Below are positions 38,901 to 48,008 of a stretch of DNA of 64,000 nt, in pieces. The notes beneath the pieces were generated by a model. That model saw only the letters and a list, made by a program, of their open reading frames with translations, searched no databases and had not been told where the DNA came from. A program made the translations under genes and the position numbers. Numbering within the stretch: position 1 is the first letter of the stretch; the number at the start of each line of letters is the position of its first letter. Source of the stretch: Saposhnikovia divaricata (Eukaryota > Streptophyta > Magnoliopsida > Apiales > Apiaceae); the NCBI GenBank assembly GCA_036435485.1, contig CM071598.1, positions 110,151,148 to 110,215,147 of the forward strand, given 5' to 3'.

Positions 38901-39915
38901 AAGTGAGGGTAATGCAGTGGTTTTTCTAGTACTGTATGTAGATGACATTTTACTCATTGAAAACAATGTTAAGATGTTGTCATCAATAAAGGCATGGTTG
39001 TTCAAACAATTTGAAATGAAGGACTTAGGTGAAGCGGCATACATCCTTGGGATCAAAGTAATAAGGGATCGCAAGAAAAGGATGTTGGCTTTATCTCAAG
39101 AGCCCTACATTGATGAAGTATTAGCTCGTTTTAACATGCAGAACTCTAAGAAAGGTTTTCTACCTTTTAAGCATGGAGTGGCTCTATCCAAGGAGCAGTG
39201 TCCTTCGACACCTAAGGATATAGAGAGCATGAAAGCAGTTCCTTATGCTTCGGCATGTGGAAGCTTAATGTATGCTATGTTATGTACGAGGCCTGACATC
39301 TGCTTTGCTGTAGGCATGGTTAGTAGATATCAGTCGAACCCAGGTCAGGAACATTGGAGTGCAGTAAAAACTATACTCAAGTACCTGAGAAGGACAAAGG
39401 AGTATATGTTAATTTACAAGGCCTCAGATCTATTTCCTTTGGGATATACTGATTCAGATTTCCAATCAGATAGGGATAAGAGGAAATCTACCTCGGGATA
39501 TGTTTTTACTTTGGGAGGTGGAGCCGTTATATGGAGGAGTGTAAAGCAGAAATGCATTGCAGACTCTACCATGGAAGCCGAGTACGTGGCGGCCTCTGAG
39601 GCTGCAAAGGAGGCTGTATGGTTCAGGAACTTCCTTTTGGACTTGGATGTGGTACCTAATTTGCCTAGGAGCTTGACAGTGTATTGTGATAACACTGGTG
39701 CTGTGGCAAATTCGAAGGAACCGCGAGATCACAAAGCAGCTAAACATATTGAACGTAAGTATCATCTCATACGAGGAATCGTAAAGCGAGGAGATATAGT
39801 TGTGGCTCACATATCATCAGAAGACAACCGGGCAGATCCTTTCACAAAGAGTTTGTCAGCCAAGGTTTTTGACAGGCATGTGGAAGCGATAGGAGTCAGA
39901 TTGATGGACACATAG
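35971..39915 (+). CDS. Intact copia Gag-Pol polyprotein (1,314 aa)
   Basis: One uninterrupted frame encodes every protein the element needs. In order: Gag (1-240), CCHC knuckle CFRCKQSGHWKQDC (about 247-262), protease with Asp292 (CVDTGATDH), integrase with HHCC region (HLRLGHIN to CESC, about 431-472) and catalytic residues Asp of HTDLCGP (about 495), Asp of SDRGGEY (about 559) and Glu of NGVAERRN (about 595), then RT with YVDD at about 989-992, and RNase H with TDSDFQSD (about 1160), EAEY (about 1201) and the DNTGAVANS segment. The C-terminus has the usual ISSEDNRADPFTKSL. Protease-integrase-RT order defines Ty1/copia. ATG 35971 begins MGFNPLFTIL, typical of this Gag. Length fits the family. 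I see no missing catalytic residue, so it may still be active apart from its interrupted leader. Confidence 0.97.
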   Translation: MGFNPLFTILKDNKLTGPNYIEWKRNLDIVLTAEEYKFCTYEPKPDQPAEDAPESEKEYYKRWIKADEMSRCYILAAMSGVLQHQHQAMPTASDMLYNLKELFGEQNRAARQVAMKALMNTQMVEGTPVRDHVLRMMSHLNEIEILGADIDGETQIDIILMSLPKNFEQFRLNYTMNKRMYSLAELLTELQAAEGLFKQNVQVNVVEKASSSKPKGKKKKKTQTQKAGKIANAVGVQGGVKKPKGKCFRCKQSGHWKQDCPLPKKTNNTGMSLSLVTETYIAAISTSTWCVDTGATDHVCNSMQGFQQSRMLRDGEIYVFMGDATKVAVVAVGIITLSFGDDRILVLNNCLYVPSFRRNLISVSKLAMDGYNVCLDRNVSIMMNKRVICSGTLQDNLYIINPIQPMLQHKETNNILSSSNKRKKPSELNQTYLWHLRLGHINLRRIQRLVVDGPLGSLAVEPFPVCESCLEGKMTNRPFKAKGNRAKEVLELVHTDLCGPMSIQARGGYEYFVTFIDDYSRYGYIYLLRRKSECFEKFKEYKASAEKRHLGKCIKSLRSDRGGEYLLGEFREYLSENGIASQLSAPGTPQQNGVAERRNRTLLESVRSMMSYSDLPKSFWGYAIETAAYLLNLVPSKSVPKTPIELWTGIKPSLRHIRIWGCPAHVLNKNATKLESRTEVRLFVGYPMGTKGYSFYSPRDRDIIVSTNARFLEEDYIMKHKPMSSIVLEELVGGIDNPQVPIVQVDQPQENAQPVTNTTPVLRRSGRVVQQPDRFMFLGESSDLVSGEHDEDPRTYEQAILDKDADLWQKAMESEMESMYSNQVWELVEPPKGVKPIGCMWIYKKKRGSDKKVKAWKARLVAKGYTQKEGIDYEETFSPVVMLKSIRILLSIAAHLDYEIWQMDVKTAFLNGSLEETIYMQQPKGFIKEGQEHLVCKLKRSIYGLKQASRDWNIRFDQAVQSYGFDQSPSESCVYKRSEGNAVVFLVLYVDDILLIENNVKMLSSIKAWLFKQFEMKDLGEAAYILGIKVIRDRKKRMLALSQEPYIDEVLARFNMQNSKKGFLPFKHGVALSKEQCPSTPKDIESMKAVPYASACGSLMYAMLCTRPDICFAVGMVSRYQSNPGQEHWSAVKTILKYLRRTKEYMLIYKASDLFPLGYTDSDFQSDRDKRKSTSGYVFTLGGGAVIWRSVKQKCIADSTMEAEYVAASEAAKEAVWFRNFLLDLDVVPNLPRSLTVYCDNTGAVANSKEPRDHKAAKHIERKYHLIRGIVKRGDIVVAHISSEDNRADPFTKSLSAKVFDRHVEAIGVRLMDT

Positions 39916-39975
39916 TTTTCTGTGTAATAGTGGATTAAATAAACACTGATATACTCATAGAATATTTAGAGTATA

Positions 39976-41091
39976 AGTGGGAGATTGTTGGTGTATACTG
40001 AAAATATTTATTTGAAGTATTTACATTTATTTCTGGCCGGTTTAATTGAGAATCATTTAAATGTTTACATGTTGTCTAAATATTATATATTGTGAATAAT
40101 CTAGTATCAAATGGGATACAGAATATTAGATTATTAAATACGGTTTATATAATATAATAAGGTTCACAGCACAGGTGGAGTTAGACAATCCACTGGAATG
40201 GCTGTAGTATTATTTAGATTAGTTTATATTGACTAATAAATAATACTAGTATACTTTGTGTATATTGAACAGGATCAAATTTAGAATTGTTCCCTTATAC
40301 TGATTAAGGAGGTGAACTAAGATTCTATGTTATTATTAATGCTTAGGTTCTTAATCCGGAAATAATAATTGACACGTGTATATTATTTACATGCTTTGAT
40401 TTATATATGAAATAATTCTTTTGATTTATTTCATTATATTTTGGGTGATGAAATAATATATATGGTGGGATATTATTTATTGAAGGAATCCATGTCCTGA
40501 TAATATTCGGGTTAATGATGTCCCCTTGAAAGCTCAAAAAGATTTAATTATGTGAAACCCTGCAGGTGGATTTATTCCGGCATAATTAAATAAAGGTTGA
40601 GTGGATAATCAAGGATAAAAGATATTAATTAAATGAATTATCAGTAATTTATTTAATTAATGGACATGCGATATTTTAAACATGGGGAATTTAATAAGCA
40701 AATAATATTGGAACCTAATTAATTAATTAAATTACGGTATTAGGAAAGGTAGTGCAAATATTAATTCTTTAGTGGATTGAATTAATATTTAATTACATTG
40801 GGCTAGGCTCAAGATGTAATTAGAAGGCCCAACCTAATTGTCCATGATCCCTATTGTAGCCTATATATATTCCTATTCTCTTCTTGCTGGGGGCTGGTTG
40901 AAAAATTTTGTAGCCACCCAGGAGCAAGAAGAGAGGTTAACTTGAGAAGACGAAGGCCACACTTCGCTCAAGGGAATTTGGGAATACAATAGAAGAGCGT
41001 GGAATCAACCGTTAACAAGGTGATTTTTCTATTCGTACTCGTTAATTTATTGTATCGAAATTCGCAGTGCCAAGATCTGATTGTCCTAACA
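39976..41091 (+). repeat. Purine tract and 3' LTR of the copia element
   Basis: Purine tract AGTGGGAGAT (39976-39985) then a 1,106-bp LTR (39986-41091) ending TTGTCCTAACA and followed by the TSD TTATC. Confidence 0.95.
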
Positions 41092-42464
41092 TTATCATCT
41101 TGAGCTTCTCTTTCCTACTAAGGGCGTCAGCCACCACATTGGCTTTGCCCGGGGGATAGCGAATTTCACAGTCGTAATCCTTCATTAACTCTAACCATCT
41201 CCTCTGGCGCATGTTAAGCTCTTTCTGAGTGAAAATGTACTTGAGGCTCTTATGGTCAGTGTAAATCTCGCACTTTTCTCCATACAAGTAGTGTCTCCAA
41301 ATCTTTAAATCGAAGACTATGGCTGCTAGTTCTAGATCATGCATGGGATATCTGACCTCATAATCCTTCAATTGCCTAGGCACATACGCTGTTACCTTGC
41401 CGTGCTGCATAAGCACGCATCCCAGTCCTTTATGCGAAGCATCACTGTAAATCACGAAATCTCCTTTTCCATCAGGTAATGCCAGCACTGGGGTTGTCAC
41501 CAACCTCTTCTTTAACTCTTGGAAACTCTTCTCGCATTTTTCAGTCCATTCAAATTTCTCGGTTTTACGGGTAAGTCGAGTTAATGGAGCTGCGATTTTC
41601 GCATAGTCTTGGACAAATCTCCTGTAATATCTGGCCAGTCCGATGAAACTCCTCACCTCGGTTGGAGTAGTTGGCCGTTCCCAGTTTGAAACTGCTTCTA
41701 TCTTGGAGGGTCAACCAACACTCCCTCTCTATTGTTCACGTGCCCTAAGAATTGTACTTCATTTTTCCAAAACTCACACTTGGAGAACTTGGCATATAAC
41801 TGCTCCTTCCTGAGTATTTCTAAGGTTTTCCTTAAATGTTCAGCGTGTACTGCCTCTGTCTTTGAGTAGATGAGAATATCATCAATGAAGACTATCACAA
41901 ATTTGTCCAAATATTCCTTGAACATTCTATTCATTAGGTCCATGAAGGCTGCTGGGGCGTTGGTCAATCCAAATGACATTACCAAGAACTCATAATGTCC
42001 ATATCTGGTATGGAATGCAGTCTTTGGGATATCTTCAGGTTTGATCTTCAGTTGGTGATATCCCATTCTCAGATCTTAGAGAAGTATTCAGTGCCTCTTA
42101 GCTAGTCAAACAAATCGTCTATCCTGGGCAATGGATACTTATTCTTTATGGTTAGCTTGTTCAACTCTCTGTAGTCGATGCATAACCTCATGCTCCCATC
42201 CTTTTTCTTAACAAACAACACTGGTGCGCCCCAAGGCGACACACTGGGCCTTATCATGCCCTTATTCAACAATTCCTGTAACTGTTTAGCTAGCTCCTTC
42301 ATTTCTACTGGGGCTAATCGGTACGGGGCCTTCGAAACCGGCACCGTCCCTGGGGCTAACTCGATGGCAAACTCAATTACCCTATCAGGTGGTAGTCCGG
42401 GAAGATCTTGTGGGAACACGTCCTCGAACTCATTAACTACCGGAATGTCTTGCAATCTTGGCGC
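41092..42464 (-). pseudogene. Element B reverse transcriptase and RNase H, broken
   Basis: Minus-strand pieces together form a gypsy RT-RNase H. 42455-42102 carries the RT start (LAPVEMKELAKQLQELL, KKKDGSMRLCIDYRELNK) and ends in a TAG at the usual DLFDQLRG site (DLFD then stop). A small deletion near 42078 shifts the frame. 42066-41698 carries MGYHQLKIKPEDIPKTAF and the active site FIDD. A one-base shift near 41706 leads into MRSFIGLARYYRRF and RNase H (YSDASHKGLG, ELAAIVFDLKIW, YTDHKSLKYIF, VVADALSRK). The copia insertion at 41092 cuts after RKEKLKM. At least three lesions make it non-functional. Confidence 0.9.
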
Positions 42465-44258
42465 TTACTTCTGAGTGTCTATAACGTAAGCTAAATAAGC
42501 CTCGTTCCCTTTTCGTAACAATCCCTTGGTTTGCGCCATGGTCAGAATTTTCTGGGTCTGTCGCATCCCCTTAAACACTATTTCTTTCTTCCCTGGGGTT
42601 TTCAACTTAACCTTTTTCCCTTTACAATCTATCTGCGCATTATTACGAGAAAACCAATCCATACCCAAGATGACATCGAATTCCCCTAGCTTAAAAGGAA
42701 TTAAATCGACATAGAAGGATCGTCCTCCTATTTCTAGTTTACAATCGGGGTGAATTTGATTAACCGGTACGATTTCCTGATTAGCTATTTCTACTGTAAG
42801 GAATCTCTTAGTTGCTGGGTTTTAAGTTTCAATTTATGCACAAAATCTCCAGATATAAAAGACTTAGTTGCTCCTGAATCAAATAAGACATTTGCACTGA
42901 CTGAATTGAGAGGAAATGTACCTGCTATCACATCCGTGTCCCTCACGGCATCTTGTACTGACATATTAAAAGTCCTAGCAGTTGGTGGCCTATTTGAGGC
43001 AGCCCTGCTTGCCCCTGATGCTGCTGGTTTGTTCCTTGGGTAGTCCTTCCTCATGTGCCCTCGCTGTCCGCACTGGAAACAGGTTGTGCTGTTAGGGATG
43101 ACCGTGGTGCAAGAGGTAGCGTAGTGCCCAACTCGCCCACACTTATAACATTTTATCTGCTTTAGGTTGCACACCCCGGAATGTCTCTTCCCACAAGTAG
43201 CACACAATGGTAATGGAGGTCGAGAAGTGTTGGAACGGGACATTCCTGATTGACGACCGCCCTGGCTCACACTTACACTCGCAGATGGTTTAAACCCTAC
43301 GTTCCTCCCAGGTAGGGAAACCGCTCCTCAATTAAACTTGGTTGGGGGTTTTCCTCCAGCGGATCCTCCGCCCATACTAACATGCTTTCTCTTTATCCCC
43401 CCTTTCTCTCTCTCTCTGTATCTGATCAATACCAGCCTCCACAATGGCTGCCTTCTGCACCAAGGTGGCATAATTTGTAATCTATAAAGCGGCCACTCTG
43501 TTCTGAATCCATTGTTTCAACCCCTGCTGAAACCTGTTAGCTTTCTTTTCTTCTGTGTCTACAAACTCTGGAACAAATCTCGACAGCTCAGTAAATTTGG
43601 CCTCATAGTCAGCCACTGACATATTGTTCTGTTTCAGTTCCAAAAACTTAAGTTCCATCTGGGTTTTCATGAACTTCGGGAAGTACTTCTCCAGGAATAA
43701 TTATTTGAACCTTTCCCAGGCTACGACAGCATCAGTCTCCATGATCTTCTTGGCTTCCCACCAATAATTGGCCTCTCCCTTTAGTAGGTAAGTAGCAAAA
43801 ACAGTCTTCTGAGCCTCATTGATAATCAGAATCTCGAAAGATTTTTCCATTTCCTTGATCCAGGCCCTCGCCTCAACGGGATCAGCCGATCCGTGGAACT
43901 CTGGGGGCTTAAGGGACTTAAAGGCCCTAAAGGAATTTGCCACTGAAGTGTTGTTGCCTGGTTGTGGTTGGGGGTATTGGTTCAAATTCTGCCTAAGTAG
44001 ATCCATAAACTGGCCCATGGGGTCTCCGCCCTGGTTCTCCCCTTCCTGTTCTACTTCAGTTTCTCCACCCTCTATTTCCCCCTCAAATTCTTCAGAGTAC
44101 ATGGGTTCATCCTCTGCTCCATACTGGGAATCTTCTTGCTCATTATAGTCCTGATCTTATTCTTCACTACTTTCATGGTTTTCCTCGTGTTGGTTGTGAC
44201 TCTCTTGGTCAGTAGATTCTCGGGGGTTAGCCCTAGTGCCCATTCGTCTTGGAGGCAT
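42465..44258 (-). pseudogene. Element B Gag and protease, broken
   Basis: Start at ATG 44258 (MPPRRMGTRANPRES), the usual chromovirus Gag start. An in-frame TAA follows near 44160, after NHESSEE. Gag core: PPEFHGSADPVEARAWIKEMEK and ANYWWEAKK (43701-44102), then VADYEAKFTELSRFVPEFV (43482-43670). Stops lie between. Zinc knuckles: CYKCGRVGHYATSC is intact; in the second, CFQCGQRGHMRKDY, the last Cys is Tyr. Protease motif VLFDSGATKSFIS follows (about 42870). A one-base deletion at the end of RDSLQ shifts the frame, and 42668-42465 resumes GMDWFSRNNAQIDC and ends in a TAA before APRLQDIPVV. Dead. Confidence 0.9.
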
Positions 44259-44679
44259 TTTACTGAAAATTTGGAAAATTTTACATTAGGTTCACTTACC
44301 TGTTTTAAAGGATTTTTTTTTCTTGCATAATTCGTTACGTGATTGGATTTAGGATCCCACAGTTTTATATCTCATGGCAACTTAATCGAAAACAGTACGT
44401 ATGCTAATAAACTCGTGATCACATCCCAACAAAATTGAAATAACTGAAAGGGAAAAAAATATATACCAGGTACCGAAAAGGTACAACATCCGAGTTACAA
44501 CGATAGTTTAAAGTACAACCACCCTAACAACAGCAACAAGTCAAAAGTGAAATACGCTGTCTATCTATCTAGTCTGCAAAAAGGGAAAATAAGTACAATG
44601 AAACCATCCCTACAAAATCCGGCACTACTATGTCCGTACATGACTAGACAACTAGACTACTGCATCACTATATCCGAAA
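44259..44679 (-). other. Spacer between the extra ORF and gag of element B
   Basis: 421 bp of leader with no open frame of note and no recognisable signal. It includes an 8-T run at about 44316-44324 just upstream of gag. Confidence 0.6.
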
Positions 44680-45549
44680 TCAGCCGCCACGATGAAACAT
44701 CATCCGAACCCTCCCCATGGCGATGCGGAAAATCTCCTCGGCATCTGCTCTGTCTACCATACCATGCCCATCAGTAGGCAACTGTCGCACCCTCATCCGA
44801 GCCCTCAGCTCGATGCGGGTCACAGCCCTATACCCAACCCTATCACTGATAGTCCTCCGGCCCTGCAACCTCATCCGGGCGGCTCTCTCCGCTGCTAACT
44901 CCCTCCTAGACTCTACCAACCTGGCATCCGCCACTGACAACTCTCTATAAAGCCCGTTCAAAATCAAGTTGTGAACACATACTGGGACTCCTCCTATCGG
45001 GACATTAGGTGGGGTGGATGGCTCAGCTGGAGCGGCAGTCTCTGTCTGCTGGGGCTCTGGGGTAAGCTCCTTAAACTCATCAGGAAATGGGCTCACAGGT
45101 AGTGGTGGTGGGGTAGGGGCTCTCTCAACAGAGAGGGGTGGCACTCGTAGTCCGGAACTCCCTACTGCATCCTCTACTGGCTCAACCTCATCTACAGTCT
45201 GTCCAACAACAGCAGCCATAACCTGCTCAGTGGTCATATCAGTATCCTCCTCCATGGTCCTAATCTCATATACAACCCAATAATCCTCATCCTCAGCAAC
45301 TAACTCAGCATCCTGTCCTGTCTGGATCCCCTCCGGGTCCTCCTCCCCCTGAGTCTCAACAACATCTGTGTCAGCATCAACCTGGACCTCCTCAGACTCG
45401 ATCTCCTCAGTATCAGCATCAACCTGGACCTCCTCAGCGTCCTCCTCCTCAGGCTCAGTATCCTCCTCAGGCAAGTGCTCATAGTACGGGTCCCTAGTCC
45501 GGAACATATCCTCATCATGTTGTCTCGCAGTTGCCTCCTGGGCCGACAT
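44680..45549 (-). CDS. Extra 289-codon ORF upstream of gag in element B
   Basis: I do not recognise this protein. It opens about 150 nt after the primer-binding site and ends 421 nt before gag, on the same strand, so it would be first on the genomic RNA. Residues 1-125 are very acidic and hold a duplicated block (EEVQVDADT at about 39-47 and 53-61). Residues 136-185 are proline-rich (ERAPTPPPLPVSP, EPSTPPNVP). Residues 195-289 are charged, arginine-rich and probably helical, with a coiled-coil-like stretch (LVESRRELAAERAARMRL, about 211-228). No membrane segment, signal peptide, zinc knuckle or enzyme motif is visible. It is uninterrupted although gag, protease and RT of the same copy are broken. 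It could be a Gag-like or accessory protein; extra ORFs are known in some large plant gypsy elements, but this one's role is unknown. Confidence 0.7.
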   Translation of the reverse strand: MSAQEATARQHDEDMFRTRDPYYEHLPEEDTEPEEEDAEEVQVDADTEEIESEEVQVDADTDVVETQGEEDPEGIQTGQDAELVAEDEDYWVVYEIRTMEEDTDMTTEQVMAAVVGQTVDEVEPVEDAVGSSGLRVPPLSVERAPTPPPLPVSPFPDEFKELTPEPQQTETAAPAEPSTPPNVPIGGVPVCVHNLILNGLYRELSVADARLVESRRELAAERAARMRLQGRRTISDRVGYRAVTRIELRARMRVRQLPTDGHGMVDRADAEEIFRIAMGRVRMMFHRGG

Positions 45550-45700
45550 GTCGCTCGCCTACACAAGACGAACTATGTTACTATCATGATACTTAAAAAG
45601 TTCCCGTAAGGGTTTTATGTAAACCTGGCAAGGGTTCTTATTATATTATTGAATTTATTATTATCTAACGTCGTATCATCTCTTGGGATATATAACTCTG

Positions 45701-45712
45701 GCTCTGATACCA
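45701..45712 (-). promoter_or_regulatory. Primer-binding site of element B
   Basis: Minus strand TGGTATCAGAGC, a perfect initiator Met tRNA complement, four bases from the 5' LTR. Confidence 0.9.
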
Positions 45713-45716
45713 TCTC

Positions 45717-47964
45717 TGTAACACCCCCAGATCCGGGGTCCGGGATCGGGTCGTTACTGTCTCATAACTTATACACAATACTTGACTTGAGTCCAAAATC
45801 AATAAGTAGCATGCTATGACCCCACAATAATATCCAGTCACACACACACAGTTATAGTCCCAGAGATGAAATTGAAATAAGTCTTACATAAAAGGGTTTA
45901 CGAATAAAAGTTATTGCAATCCAAAAGGGTAACATCATAAGTTTAAAAGTTTGCCGTTGATTACATTAATTATACATATAGTTAAACAGGAAACAAAAGC
46001 TGTCTAACTAAGCTGCCTCAGCAATGGCGGCTAGCATCTCAGCGGGGAGTCCAGTGGGTCGGGTAACCCGCTTGCGCCGAGTGCGCCTGACGCGAGCCAT
46101 CTGTCCTAGCAGTTGTTGTGACATAATATGAACAAAGCAAGGGTGAGCGAAAGCCCACCAACAATAATATAACTGAATAGTGATACATATATAAGCAGTT
46201 CAAAATATCCTTTGAAATCATATGCCATGCATTAATGAAGTTATTGCCATTATAATATAAAGGATGAAGTTACCAGGTAACTCAAAGTATTTGTTTGTAG
46301 AAATATCTGCTACATCAAAAGTAAGCGAGATATTCTCATTGTCAAAAAAAAGAGGAACTTGCATGAAAAGATTGCAATTCCAGTTATGAATACTTTTCCA
46401 GCTCTGCCAACAGTAATCATGTTGCAGGAAATAAATAAGTTTGGATGATGAACCAATGATGGAGTATTCACCGCGCCCGCTGTTCCAATCTTGATGATCA
46501 GTCGAGATCATACAGCTCAAATTAGATTTACTACCGGTAGAAGGAAGAACTGACGGATTTACTTGTCTACCACCTTGCTAGCTCTCCCCGGCCAATGGTT
46601 GGGCCAAAGGGGATGGACCGGCGCTACTCGGCCTCTTACACGACTCCTAGTTCAAATAGAATTCATGATTCTGAATGTAACGTTCGTCCCCCTTTCCCCA
46701 AGTATAATACTTGTTGATAAGACTCTACAAAGTAGTCGTATCTAGTTGGAAAAGAAAATTCACCAATAACTTCCAAGCTATTGCTTGGTAACGAATATCA
46801 ACTTGTTCCAACAATCTTACCCCTCGAAAGATGAGAAGGTAAACAACGACTTAATAAGTCATTAGCACCCGAGTTGCGAGTGAAGAGAATACTTTATGAC
46901 CGGGAAGTCGACAAGATAAATAACATTTTCCAAGTAAGGTTCCCTTATTATTAGGGAGATAGACTCAAAGAAGAATGATGTCTGAGAACCTTTCTTGATA
47001 TAAGATTAAAAATAATATGTCTCCGAAATATTTTTCGTAATAATCGAAGAAGATAAAACTTATTGAGGTTATTCTAAGTATGGAATAAATATCCAGAGAA
47101 TATTTATTGAATTAAGAATATTTAAAGAATATTTAGGAACATGAAAGAATATCTTTAATCAGAGTATTTTTCAAAATAATCCCTGAAGAAATATCAGGAG
47201 AATATTTATTGAATAAATAAATATTTAAATGAATATTCAAAATAATATTCATTAATTAATAAGACCTGAAAGGAATATTTAAGATAATATTCATAATTAA
47301 TTAGGAATTTAAACGAATATTCAAAAGTAATATTCATTTAATGAATAATATTCTAAATGAATATCAAGTAATATTCATTTAGTAATCCAAGCCTTAAAGG
47401 AATATTCGAGATAATATTCGATAAATAAATCAAGCTTCAGATGAATATTAAAATAATATTCATCAAGTAATTAATATCTTAAATGAATATTTAAATGTAA
47501 TATTTATTTAATAAAATAATATTCTAAATGAATATCCAAATAATATTCATTTAGTAGTCTCATCTTTAGAAGAATATTCGAAATAATAATCGATAATCAA
47601 TTCGACTCTGAATGAATATTGACAAATATTATTCGTCGAATGATTACGTTCAAATAATTATTTGAAGTAAGGATCATTAAATAAATAATCTCGAACGAAT
47701 ATTCAATAATATTCGTCGCCCGAATAAGGGAAAATATTTACTTAAATATTTTCCTCCGAGGTAACCTCGATATATCAAGAAATATTGACTCCCGGTCTAT
47801 ATTTGATGAATAAGATATATACACCTTCTCTGAGGGTCTTACAATAACCGGCTTATAATTGATACGTTAGCTATCTAATTTATAAGCCAATAAACAATCA
47901 GGGAACAAGCATAATGATATAACTTGAAAGTAGGCATGCATGCTATGGCATATTTATAACAGAA

Positions 47965-48008
<44 letters not shown>

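Larger units (their letters stand above)
18618..41091 (+). mobile_element. Complete Ty1/copia element carrying a nested gypsy insertion
   Basis: Two 1,106-bp LTRs differing by one base that I could find (G in ACCGAATT near 19354, T in the partner near 40712), a perfect TSD TTATC (18613-18617 and 41092-41096), primer-binding site, purine tract and an uninterrupted 1,314-codon Gag-Pol frame. Without element C (20579-35144 plus one TTAAT) it is about 7.9 kb. It lies between the RNase H and integrase segments of element B on the opposite strand. All cis signals and domains are present, so it was recently active; element C now splits its 1.7-kb leader. Confidence 0.95.

Noticed and set aside
17075..44258. 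Two separate gypsy fragments on either side of the copia element
   Set aside because: The TTATC duplication and a pol frame that continues from RKEKLKM into ITSEKELVK show they are one element split by insertion.
45014..45283. Plus-strand 89-codon serine/threonine-rich frame
   Set aside because: It is the complement of the acidic/proline-rich extra ORF and reflects its codon composition.
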